From Ruminococcus albus AD2013 (GTDB lineage: Bacteria > Bacillota > Clostridia > Oscillospirales > Ruminococcaceae), in the NCBI RefSeq assembly GCF_000526775.1, contig NZ_JAGS01000001.1, positions 1,798,001 through 1,862,000 on the forward strand: a stretch of 64,000 nt of DNA. Direction: 5' to 3'. Positions 16,401-24,383 of the stretch are shown piece by piece; position 1 is the first letter of the stretch, and every line of letters starts with the position of its first letter. A model generated the notes under the pieces. That model was given only the letters and a program-made list of their open reading frames with translations, had not been told where the DNA came from and did not search any database. A program made the position numbers and the translations under genes.

Positions 16401-17297
16401 CTCCGATGTACTATCATACTACAATCTTCTTCTTGATGAACGAGGTCTGAAACAGAACACCATAGACAACATCCATACTGTTCTTCATCAGGTGTTAGAT
16501 TTGGCAGTGCAGGACGGTTATCTCAGGACTAACCCCTCAACCAATGCGCTAAGACATATCAAGCAGGCGAGAAATACTGAAAATGAAAAGAAACGTGCCC
16601 TGACCCGTGAGGAACAGGATATTTTTCTGAACTACCTTTCCCGAAACGGGAAGTATCATCAATGGTATCCTATTTTCTACATAATGCTCAACACGGGTAT
16701 GAGGGTAGGCGAAATAACAGGGTTACGCTGGGAAGACGTTGATCTCGACGAAGGATTCATCAGCGTAAACCACATGCTGGTGTATTACAACCATAAGGAG
16801 AACGGATGCTATTTCAACATACATACACCAAAGACTAGGGCAGGGGAAAGAACGATACCTATTCTAAATGGCGTAAAAGAGGCTTTTATGCAGGAAGAAC
16901 ACTTCCGGCATGAAGCCGGGATCAAATGTACTGCAGAGATAGATGGTTACACAGATTTTGTGTTCGTCAATCGTTTCGGAAATGTACATAATCAGGGTAC
17001 ACTGAATAAGGCTATCCGCCGTATCTCACGTGACTGCAACGAAGAGATTTAGCCAAGTCAAGGGGAAAAGCGAATGTCACACTGCTACCAAGATTCAGCT
17101 GTCATTCACTCAGGCACACTTTCGCCACACGTCTGTGTGAGTCAGGAGTTAACATCAAGGTCATTCAGGACGTATTAGGTCATGCAGATTTCAATACCAC
17201 GATGAACATCTATACAGATGCCACCAAGGATCTGAAGCAGAGAGAGTTTAAGGAATTTGATTGTTTTCTTAATGACGACGGTGATGAGGATGAATAA
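16400..17297 (+). pseudogene. tyrosine recombinase C of the right cluster, 5'-deleted and frameshifted
   Basis: The frame from about 16402 reads YYNLLLDERGLKQNTIDNIH and continues through the catalytic domain: box I Arg in NTGMRVGEITGLRWEDVDL, then to EEI and a TAG at about 17050. A one-base shift there reaches the frame holding HSLRHTFATRLCESGVNIK, VLGHADFNTTMNIYTDATKD (nucleophilic Tyr) and the end FLNDDGDEDE at 17297. All catalytic motifs of an Int-type recombinase are recoverable but not in one frame, and the arm-binding N terminus is missing. This was probably the integrase of the island. Confidence 0.8.
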
Positions 17298-17298
17298 G

Positions 17299-17340
17299 AA
17301 ATCACCGATGTGTTCACTGCAACACATCGGTGATTTTTTT
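17299..17340 (+). terminator. Rho-independent terminator after recombinase C
   Basis: A 16-bp perfect stem from AAATCACCGATG to CATCGGTGATTT around CACTGC is followed by seven T. On the minus strand it is also the first hairpin downstream of lysS since the island inserted. Confidence 0.9.
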
Positions 17341-17417
17341 ATACACTGTTATTTATAATCTTCAATTTGATGCGAATTTGATGTTTTGATGCAAAAAAAT
17401 GTAATTTTGGCACCTCA

Positions 17418-17468
17418 AAACCCGCCTAAATACGCACTTTTATCAGTCGATGGACTTCATCGTCGGGA
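17418..17468. repeat. right att copy within the lysS 3' end
   Basis: This is the 51-bp repeat identical to 1308-1358. It covers the last lysS codons (minus strand) and 24 bp past the stop. Confidence 0.9.
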
Positions 17469-19071
17469 ACAGCAGAACATCTCTGATAGCTGGTGAATTT
17501 GTCAGCAGCATAACAAGTCTGTCGATGCCGTAGCCGATACCACCCGTGGGAGGCATACCTATCTCCAAAGCACGCAGGAAGTCTTCGTCGGTGCGGTTTG
17601 CTTCTTCATCGCCGCTGCTGAGAGCTTCTTCCTGTGCCTTGAAACGCTCGCGCTGATCGATGGGGTCATTCAGCTCGCTGTATGCGTTGCACATCTCCCA
17701 GCCATTGATAAACAGCTCAAAACGCTCAACATAATCAGGCGCATCGGGCTTCTTCTTGGTCAGGGGGCTGATCTCGATGGGGTGATCCATGATGAATGTA
17801 GGCTGGATCAGGTGCTCCTCAACATACTCCTCAAAGAAGAGATTGAGTATATCGCCTCTCTTGTGTCTGTCCTCGAACTCGATGTGACGCTCCTTAGCCA
17901 GTGCCTTAGCTTCCTCAGTGGTCTTGATCTCATTGAAATCAACGCCTGCATACTTCTTGACAGCATCGATCATAGTGAGTCTCTCAAAAGGCTTGCCTAG
18001 GTCGATCTCGTGTTCACCGTAGGGGATGGTTGTTCCGCCGCAAACAGTTTCAGCCAGATGTCTGAACATATCCTCTGTCAGATCCATCATGCCGTGATAG
18101 TCGGTATAAGCCTGGTAAAGTTCCATCAGTGTGAACTCAGGGTTATGTCTTGCGTCAACACCCTCGTTACGGAAAACTCTGCCGATCTCGTAAACTCTTT
18201 CAAGTCCGCCGACGATCAGTCTCTTGAGGTAGAGCTCGAGGGATATCCTCAGCTTAACGTCCTCATCAAGAGCGTTGTAGTGTGTCTCGAAAGGTCTGGC
18301 AGCAGCACCGCCTGCGTTGCTTACCAGCATGGGAGTCTCAACTTCCATGAATCCCCTTTCGTCCAGATATCTTCTGATAGTGGAAATGATCTTGGATCTC
18401 TTGATGAATGTATCCTTGACCTCGGGATTGCAGATGAGGTCAGTATAACGCTGTCTGTATCTTGTATCCTGATCTTTCAGACCGTGCCACTTCTCGGGCA
18501 GGGGCTGGAGGTTCTTGGAAAGCAGAGTAAAGCTTTCTGCATGAACGGATATCTCGCCCATTCTTGTTCTGAAAACAAAGCCCTCAACACCGACGATATC
18601 GCCGATATCACCCTTCTTAACGTATCTGTCGAAAGATTCCTTGCCTACTTCATTCAGGCGGACATAGAGCTGTATCTTGCCGCTCTTGTCCCTGAGATCC
18701 ATAAAGCTAGCCTTACCCATCATTCTCTTGGACATAATACGTCCTGCGATCGAAACGCGAACGCGGTTCTCCTCCAGCTCAGAATTAAGCTGATCGGTGA
18801 ATATATCCATTTTTTTATACTCTTCAACATTAGTAATAATAATATTTTCATTTCTCAATATATTTTCGATACACTCAGCTTCGGCTTTCTCATAAAGAGC
18901 CTTAGCCTCCTCACAGCTTGCAGTCACATCATACTTTGTGATCTGGAAAGGGTCTGCACCCTCGTCCTGCAAAGCCTTGAGCTTTTCCATTCTTATCTTC
19001 TTATATTCATTGACCTGCTCCTGAGTAAGTTCTTCCTCTTCGGGAGCATTGTTCTTTATCTCTTCGCTCAT
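17443..19071 (-). CDS. lysS: lysyl-tRNA synthetase, class II
   Basis: The 542-residue enzyme charges tRNA-Lys with lysine. It has an N-terminal extension, an OB-fold anticodon domain (about 75-175, RVSIAGRIMSKRMMGKASF) and a class II catalytic core. Motif 2 is visible in EIGRVFRNEGVDARHNPEFT (about 290-310) and motif 3 in GIGYGIDRLVMLL (about 510-525). The last codons lie inside the att repeat of the island, yet length and end look normal. It is the last gene of an operon with greA, a 115-residue protein and a lipoprotein. Confidence 0.97.
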   Translation of the reverse strand: MSEEIKNNAPEEEELTQEQVNEYKKIRMEKLKALQDEGADPFQITKYDVTASCEEAKALYEKAEAECIENILRNENIIITNVEEYKKMDIFTDQLNSELEENRVRVSIAGRIMSKRMMGKASFMDLRDKSGKIQLYVRLNEVGKESFDRYVKKGDIGDIVGVEGFVFRTRMGEISVHAESFTLLSKNLQPLPEKWHGLKDQDTRYRQRYTDLICNPEVKDTFIKRSKIISTIRRYLDERGFMEVETPMLVSNAGGAAARPFETHYNALDEDVKLRISLELYLKRLIVGGLERVYEIGRVFRNEGVDARHNPEFTLMELYQAYTDYHGMMDLTEDMFRHLAETVCGGTTIPYGEHEIDLGKPFERLTMIDAVKKYAGVDFNEIKTTEEAKALAKERHIEFEDRHKRGDILNLFFEEYVEEHLIQPTFIMDHPIEISPLTKKKPDAPDYVERFELFINGWEMCNAYSELNDPIDQRERFKAQEEALSSGDEEANRTDEDFLRALEIGMPPTGGIGYGIDRLVMLLTNSPAIRDVLLFPTMKSID

Positions 19072-19117
19072 ATTTTACTTCCTTTCTAAGATTTTATGAC
19101 GTACAGCAGCATCGCCG

Positions 19118-19564
19118 CTAATTCTCAAAATAACCGAGCTTTTTTGCGAACTTCTTCATCTCCGATGAATTTTCCTCGGGTCCCATCATCATCAGACAGG
19201 TCTTACCGACCTTGATGTACAGCACATATCCTTCATCGGTATTTTCCTCGGCTGAAAGACCGTTTTTTCCGAGTGTCTTGACATATTCTATGCCTGCCGC
19301 ATCACATTCATTGTAAAACTCGATCTCCGCGATCTCCTCATCGGCACACTCGTAAAAGACTGCCACCCAGCCGTTATCGGTAAGAACACCGTAACAAGTA
19401 CCGTCCTCGGTATCGGAGGTAGAAATGCTGTCCTCTGCACAGTAACCTTCCTCCAGCATAGTCTTGCTGAACTTATCGAAGTTCACCGCACTGATATTTT
19501 TCTCCATACAGCCGCAAAGCATCGTCATCGATAATATAACTGCTGCAAGAGCAGTCCTGCGCAT
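19118..19564 (-). CDS. hypothetical lipoprotein
   Basis: The protein has 148 residues. The signal peptide MRRTALAAVILSMTMLCGC ends in the lipobox L-C-G-C with Cys at 19, so the mature protein is lipid-anchored on the outer face of the membrane. The mature domain is acidic, with short strands (YVLYIKVGKTCLMMMG) and a C-terminal helix SSEMKKFAKKLGYF. No family is recognised. It lies 42 bp after the 115-residue gene and 46 bp before lysS, within the greA-lysS operon. Confidence 0.75.
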   Translation of the reverse strand: MRRTALAAVILSMTMLCGCMEKNISAVNFDKFSKTMLEEGYCAEDSISTSDTEDGTCYGVLTDNGWVAVFYECADEEIAEIEFYNECDAAGIEYVKTLGKNGLSAEENTDEGYVLYIKVGKTCLMMMGPEENSSEMKKFAKKLGYFEN

Positions 19565-19606
19565 CTTTTATCACCTCTGACAAATATATTCTGATCCATT
19601 CACGGT

Positions 19607-19954
19607 TTATCTGACATCTATATATTCGGTATCCCAGAGTTTACCGTAATATGAGAACCGCTTTTCTTCCACTTCCCTTTCGGCACGCCTGACGCACTCT
19701 GACAATGCTTTCTCAAGCATGGAAATATCGCCCGCACGAAAGACCGCCACGGGAGGACAATGATCCATTATCCCCCAGTACAGCGTGACAGTAAATATCC
19801 TTGCATCATAGTGTTCTGCCATGATATCGAAATTATCGGGATATTCTATGTGCGCCAGCAATGAAGAATCCTCGTCACAGCAGTTCATATAAAACATGAG
19901 CCTGCCGCTGCCGAAGTCTATATCCTCAAAGGAAAAAGGAAGACCGGCGTCCAT
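19607..19954 (-). CDS. hypothetical protein, 115 aa
   Basis: A small cytoplasmic alpha/beta protein with segments such as GSGRLMFYMNCC and DARIFTVTLYWGIMDH and a C-terminal charged helix (LSECVRRAEREVEEKRF). Its ATG overlaps the greA stop by one base (TAATG), so translation is probably coupled to GreA. No known domain is recognised. Confidence 0.7.
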   Translation of the reverse strand: MDAGLPFSFEDIDFGSGRLMFYMNCCDEDSSLLAHIEYPDNFDIMAEHYDARIFTVTLYWGIMDHCPPVAVFRAGDISMLEKALSECVRRAEREVEEKRFSYYGKLWDTEYIDVR

Positions 19955-20430
19955 TATTCTCTTGTGATCTCCAGTACCTCGAACTTGATCATGCCTGCAG
20001 GTGCTTCAACCTCGAATATATCGCCGACCTTCATGTGAAGTGCAGCCTTGCCTATGGGGCTTTCATCGGATATCTTGCCGTTGTCGGGATCGGACTCGGT
20101 AGAACCAACGATCTGAAGAGTTTCGATTTCATCGAGTTCAACATCTCTCAGCTTTACGTAAGAACCTACACCGATCTCATGAACGGATATCTCATCATCA
20201 TCAACGACAGTAGCGTTGGAGATGAGTATTTCCAGTTCGTTAATACGGGATTCCAGAATAGCCTGTTCGTTCTTTGCTTCATCATACTCAGCGTTCTCGG
20301 AAAGGTCGCCGAAAGAACGTGCTTCTTTCAGTTTCTGTGCGACTTCTTTACGCTTGACTGTTACCAGATATTCCTTTTCTTCAACCAGTTTGTCGTAGCC
20401 GGCTTTTGATACTGTCTTGTTGATTTCCAT
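19954..20430 (-). CDS. greA: transcription elongation factor GreA
   Basis: The protein has 158 residues, the normal length. The N-terminal antiparallel coiled coil (about 1-75) contains the conserved GDLSENAEYDEAKNEQ tip, which reaches into the RNA polymerase secondary channel and stimulates cleavage of backtracked RNA. The C-terminal FKBP-like domain has the conserved SPIGKAALHMKVGD region. It is the first gene of the leftward greA-x-y-lysS operon with its own promoter. Confidence 0.97.
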   Translation of the reverse strand: MEINKTVSKAGYDKLVEEKEYLVTVKRKEVAQKLKEARSFGDLSENAEYDEAKNEQAILESRINELEILISNATVVDDDEISVHEIGVGSYVKLRDVELDEIETLQIVGSTESDPDNGKISDESPIGKAALHMKVGDIFEVEAPAGMIKFEVLEITRE

Positions 20431-20481
20431 TATAAAACACTCCTATATAGTATTTGTTTTTTGGGTATACTTCAAATTAAT

Positions 20482-20510
20482 ATTATACTATATTACCGCC
20501 ATTTTGTCAA
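20482..20510 (-). promoter_or_regulatory. sigma-A promoter of the greA-lysS operon
   Basis: Consensus TTGACA and TATAAT with a 17-bp spacer are read on the minus strand. 20511-20828, between this and the divergent LRR promoter, contains no gene. Confidence 0.85.
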
Positions 20511-20828
20511 GCATCACACCCCGAAAACACCGATGTCCGATTTGCATAAAATTTGGTGATACTGCCTGTTTTTTATGAACAGACAAGCCATGCTGTGGGC
20601 AGGTCAGTCATATATTGCGAATAGTATGATATTCTGTTCTGAAAACGTTTTCTTTAACGGTTTTAGCCAATATCCGAATTGTACATATGTATATTTAGTA
20701 ATGACCCATGGTCATAAATAGATAGTTTCAACAGTAAAATATTTATTATATTCATATCTTCTTATATTATTCATATTTTTCTGTGTAGTTTTGCATAGTT
20801 TATTTGCAAATATATCATATATCTTTTA

Positions 20829-20857
20829 TTGAAATGCCCAAATTACCGTGATATAAT
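20829..20857 (+). promoter_or_regulatory. sigma-A promoter of the secreted LRR protein
   Basis: TTGAAA, a 17-bp spacer and TATAAT lie 131 bp upstream of ATG 20989. Confidence 0.85.
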
Positions 20858-20872
20858 GTATAAAGTAAAAGA

Positions 20873-20884
20873 GTAAACGTTTAC
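20873..20884. promoter_or_regulatory. palindromic operator GTAAACGTTTAC
   Basis: A perfect 12-bp palindrome starts 16 bp after the -10 box, just downstream of the expected transcript start. Its centre (AAACGTTT) resembles LacI/GalR-type operators, so a repressor binding here would block the LRR transcript. The regulator is not in this window. Confidence 0.6.
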
Positions 20885-20988
20885 GGCCCCATTTTTACTA
20901 TGACAATGCGCCGATCCGTAAAAGTACGGCGACACTATCCACCGCAATATAAAAGAACATAAAATTATAAAAAAAGGAGCAGACAATT

Positions 20989-22512
20989 ATGTCCAACAGA
21001 ATTATGAAAAAAACATTTGCAAGTGCGCTGGCTATCATCAGCGCTGCAACATTCGTACCTAGTTCCGTTATCGGCACCACCATCGCACCTGTAGCTATAA
21101 CTGCAAGTGCTGAGGCAGTAAGCGGCGATTATACTTATGAGGAGCTTTCCAACGGCACTATCTGCATCACAAAGTACACCGGTACTGAAAGCAAAGTTGA
21201 AATCCCCGTTAAGATCGATGGTAAGACCGTTACTAAGATTGGTGACCAGGCTTTTATGGGAAACAAAAATATAACAGAGGTATCTTGCTCAAACGATTCT
21301 CTGACTTCGATTGGTGAATTTGCATTCTGCAGCTGTACTTCACTCAAAACTGTGAATTTTTACTCAAATGCCTCAAAAACCACTATCGGACGCGGTGCTT
21401 TTGCAAGCTGCACCAGCCTTGATGATATTGATCTTACCGTTAACTATGATGCTATTGAAGAGGGTACATTCCAGAGATGCACCAGCCTTCCTTGTTTTTA
21501 TGTTAAACCGGCGGTAAAGTATATCGGTACAAGTGCTTTTCAGGGGTGTACAAATATTAAAAAATTATCTTTCCACGGTGCCACCTCTATCGGCAAAAAG
21601 GCTTTTTACGAATGCGAAAACCTTTCAACTATTGAGAGTATAGATAATGATGCTAATTTTGTTGATATCGGAGATTACGCATTCTTCGGTTGTTCAAGTC
21701 TAAGCGAACTTCCCGGCAAATCAGAACTGAAGACTATCGGTAATTCCGCTTTTGGTTCTTGCACCGCTCTGACTAAGCTTGATCTACATAATTATAGTAA
21801 TCTGACCTCTATCGGCAATGATGCTTTTGCTAACTGCAAGCTTCTGGAAACCGCTGTTTTCCCTGAGAACCTTACAACTTTGGGCAAGAGAACATTTGCA
21901 AACTGCCATGCACTGAAGGAAGTTGAATTAAATTCCAAGAAGCTCACCACTATCCCTCAGGCTGCATTCGCTACAACAGGCATCACTGAAATAAAGATAC
22001 CCGAAGGCGTAACTGATATCGATGACGCAGCATTCTATACCTGCAAGTCCCTCACTAAGGTAACTCTGCCCAAGAGCGTAACAACAATTGGTGATAAGGC
22101 ATTCGGCGCTTGTACTTCTCTGAAAAACGTTGAATACAACGGCACAAAGGCTCAGCTGGCTGCTATAGCTGTAGGTTCTGACAACACTGCTCTGACTGGC
22201 GCTGCTATCACTTACAACAATTCTTCTACAAGCACATATCCTGTTGTAACAAACGTTCTGTACAACTCTCAGTATCATCAGTTCCAGCTCACATGGACAC
22301 CTGTTGACGGTGCTCAGAACTACGGTATCGCTGTATACCTGGCAGGCAGATGGAAGGTACAGACCCAGAGCATAGCTGCTTCTAATACCACATTCGTATC
22401 TCCCAAGCTGACTCCCGGCAAGTCCTACAAGGTAGTTGTAGCTGCTAAGGTAAACGGCAAGTGGGATACTTCCAACCTCAGCAAGAGAGCTGTTACTGTT
22501 ACTATCAAGTAA
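20989..22512 (+). CDS. secreted BspA-like LRR protein with C-terminal Fn3-like domain
   Basis: The protein has 507 residues. A signal peptide covers about residues 1-43 (ASALAIISAATFVPSS... ending ITASAEA). Some twelve BspA-type repeats occupy about 70-385, each with a G-D/E-x-A-F core (IGDQAFMGN, IGEFAFCSC, IGNSAFGSC). A final domain of about 95 residues (YNSQYHQFQLTWTPVDGAQN ... TPGKSYKVVVAAKVNGKW) resembles fibronectin III. BspA-like proteins act in adhesion or binding at the cell surface; no anchor motif is seen. It has its own strong promoter, a palindromic operator and a terminator, so it is a single-gene unit. Confidence 0.88.
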   Translation: MSNRIMKKTFASALAIISAATFVPSSVIGTTIAPVAITASAEAVSGDYTYEELSNGTICITKYTGTESKVEIPVKIDGKTVTKIGDQAFMGNKNITEVSCSNDSLTSIGEFAFCSCTSLKTVNFYSNASKTTIGRGAFASCTSLDDIDLTVNYDAIEEGTFQRCTSLPCFYVKPAVKYIGTSAFQGCTNIKKLSFHGATSIGKKAFYECENLSTIESIDNDANFVDIGDYAFFGCSSLSELPGKSELKTIGNSAFGSCTALTKLDLHNYSNLTSIGNDAFANCKLLETAVFPENLTTLGKRTFANCHALKEVELNSKKLTTIPQAAFATTGITEIKIPEGVTDIDDAAFYTCKSLTKVTLPKSVTTIGDKAFGACTSLKNVEYNGTKAQLAAIAVGSDNTALTGAAITYNNSSTSTYPVVTNVLYNSQYHQFQLTWTPVDGAQNYGIAVYLAGRWKVQTQSIAASNTTFVSPKLTPGKSYKVVVAAKVNGKWDTSNLSKRAVTVTIK

Positions 22513-22556
22513 TTACAAACAACTTCCATTATAAATCGACCACGGTCGATGAGAAG

Positions 22557-22586
22557 TCGGCAGCCGATCCAGGGCTGCCGATTTTT
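22557..22586 (+). terminator. Rho-independent terminator of the LRR gene
   Basis: The stem TCGGCAGCC/GGCTGCCGA is followed by TTTTTC. Confidence 0.88.
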
Positions 22587-22704
22587 CATGTTGTTTTCAG
22601 GGTGGTAATATAATATTGCTTTGGCACCAATATCACACGGTATCATTTATTCAACAGAGATATCAACATCACCGTATTCAGCAATATGATCACAGGACAA
22701 CAAA

Positions 22705-22735
22705 AAACCTCGCAAACAAATCGTTTACGAGGTTT
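22705..22735 (-). terminator. terminator after tRNA-Leu
   Basis: AAACCTCGTAAAC pairs with GTTTGCGAGGTTT (one G-T wobble) and TTTT follows on the minus strand, directly after the tRNA 3' CCA. Confidence 0.85.
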
Positions 22736-22738
22736 GAA

Positions 22739-22825
22739 TGGTGCAGGTAAGAAGACTTGAACTTCCACGAGGTTGCCCCCACTAGCACCTGAAGCTAGCG
22801 CGTCTGCCTATTCCGCCATACCTGC
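22739..22825 (-). tRNA. tRNA-Leu (anticodon CAG)
   Basis: The gene folds as an 87-nt class II tRNA with acceptor GCAGGTA/TACCTGC, anticodon stem CTAGC/GCTAG around TTCAGGT (CAG at 34-36), a long variable arm, T-arm with TTCAAGT, discriminator A and an encoded CCA. Confidence 0.95.
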
Positions 22826-22867
22826 ATTTTTTATTTTGTTTTTGTTGTATCCCTCACAACAGTATCT

Positions 22868-22896
22868 ATTATATCACAACGCTCTCATAAAGTCAA
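22868..22896 (-). promoter_or_regulatory. promoter of tRNA-Leu
   Basis: TTGACT, a 17-bp spacer and TATAAT are read on the minus strand, about 43 bp before the tRNA. Confidence 0.8.
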
Positions 22897-23009
22897 CCCC
22901 TTTTGAAAATTTTTATTTAAAACCTTTTATGAATTGATTTATAGTTATTGAATGTTTTCAGATAAAAAGACACCCCGCCGTATGACGGGTTTTAGTATAT
23001 AAGTTTCGC

Positions 23010-23034
23010 CCCGAAGCGTTTTAAATACTTCGGG
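23010..23034 (-). terminator. probable terminator after dcd
   Basis: CCCGAAG and CTTCGGG are paired around an 11-base loop, 30 bp past the dcd stop. A second small hairpin (CCCGCCG..) lies at about 22973-22989. Confidence 0.55.
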
Positions 23035-23063
23035 ACTTTGTGTAATCATCCTGCTCCAATTAA

Positions 23064-23600
23064 TCAGTATTTATCGGGATCCATAAAGACTCTTGAGCCG
23101 GTTGCACCCGTTTGTCCCTGATACTTTCCATTGTATGGATTTAGTGCATGATCGTCCATTTCTGCAAATACTAACTGTCCTACTCTACGTCCGCATTTAA
23201 GTTCTATAGCGCATCTGTTAGCATTATACAATTCTAATGTTATCTCACCTTTGAATCCGGGATCTACCCACCCGGCATTCTGAATAAACAATCCCATTCT
23301 GCCAAGGGAGCTTCTGCCTTCAACAAACGCAGTCAGATTATCAGGCAGTTCAAAATACTCCATCGTTGTTGCCAAAACAAATTGTCCGGGTAAAATCAAG
23401 TAAGTATCAGTTTTAATGGTTTTGTAGTTTGTTTTACTCTCCAAAGTAATTATTCCCGACGGAGTGTCATCTACAATGCTGAATGTGTTCCCTAACCGTA
23501 TATCCACACTTGCGGGTTGTATTTGTTCTTTTGTGATCGGCTTGATTACTAAAGAATTTTCATCAAGCATTTTAATAATCGTTTTATCTGATAGTATCAT
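23064..23600 (-). CDS. dcd: dCTP deaminase
   Basis: The 178-residue enzyme of the dUTPase/Dcd trimer fold converts dCTP to dUTP (in some lineages on to dUMP), feeding dTTP synthesis. Visible motifs are IQPASVDIRLG (about 27), EGRSSLGRMGLFIQN (about 94-108, phosphate binding), the catalytic Glu region GFKGEITLELYN (about 120-131) and the C-terminal glycine-rich lid KYQGQTGATGSR. The length and motif order are normal. It is monocistronic with its own promoter. Confidence 0.93.
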   Translation of the reverse strand: MILSDKTIIKMLDENSLVIKPITKEQIQPASVDIRLGNTFSIVDDTPSGIITLESKTNYKTIKTDTYLILPGQFVLATTMEYFELPDNLTAFVEGRSSLGRMGLFIQNAGWVDPGFKGEITLELYNANRCAIELKCGRRVGQLVFAEMDDHALNPYNGKYQGQTGATGSRVFMDPDKY

Positions 23601-23644
23601 TTTATAGCTCCTCTCGATGCATATCTGATTTGTATTCGCATTTC

Positions 23645-23673
23645 ATTATAGCATAGTGTTACTGATGTGTCAA
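23645..23673 (-). promoter_or_regulatory. sigma-A promoter of dcd
   Basis: Consensus TTGACA, a 17-bp spacer and TATAAT are read on the minus strand. Confidence 0.83.
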
Positions 23674-23785
23674 CAAAACCGCCATAGTAATTCTGAACAA
23701 GCATCAGAAATACTATGGCGAAAACTTCTATATTCGTACCGGCTTTATAGCTGTGAAGTGTCTGTTGATATTCAGTCATTCAAGC

Positions 23786-24289
23786 TTATTGGATATCAGT
23801 CCCTGTCATTATGACCTTCATAAAACCTTTCTTCCTGCTCAGCATCCCTATAACGAAAACGCCGATAACGCTTACGCAGATAAACTCACCGAGGGACACA
23901 TAAACAACACTCTCCCAGAAAGGCAGACCTTGTATATAATGAAGTTCTGTGGCAACAACAAAACCATTTATCACCACAGGAAATATTGACGCAACAAGCA
24001 AGTTGGTCTTTTCTCTGAATGCATATATAAGCACGGCAGAAACCAGCGTAGCCGTTGGACCGAATCCAACATCGGCAAAACCAAGCGGGCTCATCGTGTT
24101 TGAAATAAAACAGCCCACAGTCAGCGAGAATATATAATCCTTGTTGAAAAAGCACAGCAGCATCAGCAATTCTGAAAACCTCAGCTGTACCTGGCCAAAG
24201 GCCAACGGGGCGCACAATACAGTCATCAGCACATACAGCGCTGTCATCACACCAATGTTCATCATTCTTCGTGAATTGATAAGTTCCAT
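23786..24289 (-). CDS. queT: QueT-type queuosine-precursor transporter
   Basis: A 167-residue integral membrane protein with about five helices. It has the QueT-family pattern: N-terminal MTALYVLMTVLCAPLAFGQVQLRFSE (broken here: APLAFGQVQLRFSE is diagnostic) and a GFADVGFGPTATLVSA loop. QueT proteins are substrate-binding S components of ECF transporters that import queuosine precursors. The queH gene at 52789 (same pathway) supports this. GGAGGG precedes the ATG. No preQ1 riboswitch was recognised in the 94-bp leader, which mainly holds the aldolase terminator. Confidence 0.85.
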   Translation of the reverse strand: MELINSRRMMNIGVMTALYVLMTVLCAPLAFGQVQLRFSELLMLLCFFNKDYIFSLTVGCFISNTMSPLGFADVGFGPTATLVSAVLIYAFREKTNLLVASIFPVVINGFVVATELHYIQGLPFWESVVYVSLGEFICVSVIGVFVIGMLSRKKGFMKVIMTGTDIQ

Positions 24290-24334
24290 CGCCAGCCCTC
24301 CGTTTCAGCATTCATAAAAAATCAGTTCTTAAAA

Positions 24335-24365
24335 AAGCCGCCTGCCGCATAAAGCAGCAGGCTGA
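24335..24365 (-). terminator. terminator after fba
   Basis: A GC-rich stem (GCCTGCTGC/GCGGCAGGC) is followed by a U-tract on the minus strand, between fba and queT. Confidence 0.82.
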
Positions 24366-24383
24366 CCGAATATATACTTTAAA

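Larger units (their letters stand above)
1308..17468. mobile_element. integrated island in the 3' end of lysS
   Basis: An exact 51-bp direct repeat (1308-1358 and 17418-17468) bounds about 16.1 kb. The repeat includes the last eight lysS codons and stop, so the right copy completes an intact lysS and the left copy is an orphan 3' fragment. This is the expected result of site-specific recombination by a tyrosine recombinase into a conserved gene end. Both ends carry recombinase relics (1419-2140 and 16016-17297) and the interior is mixed accessory cargo. Every recombinase gene seen is truncated or frameshifted, so the element is probably stranded. Confidence 0.88.

Noticed and set aside
1308..17468. 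Island as a conjugative element
   Set aside because: No relaxase, coupling protein or T4SS gene is visible; only a weak mobilisation relic near 9531-9750.
18010..19089. 359-codon plus-strand frame opposite lysS
   Set aside because: It is a shadow of the lysS reading frame; Leu/Ser/Cys-rich text with no independent support.
24290..24383. Possible preQ1 riboswitch upstream of queT
   Set aside because: The 94-bp interval is mostly the fba terminator; no H-type pseudoknot with the conserved A-rich tail could be recognised.
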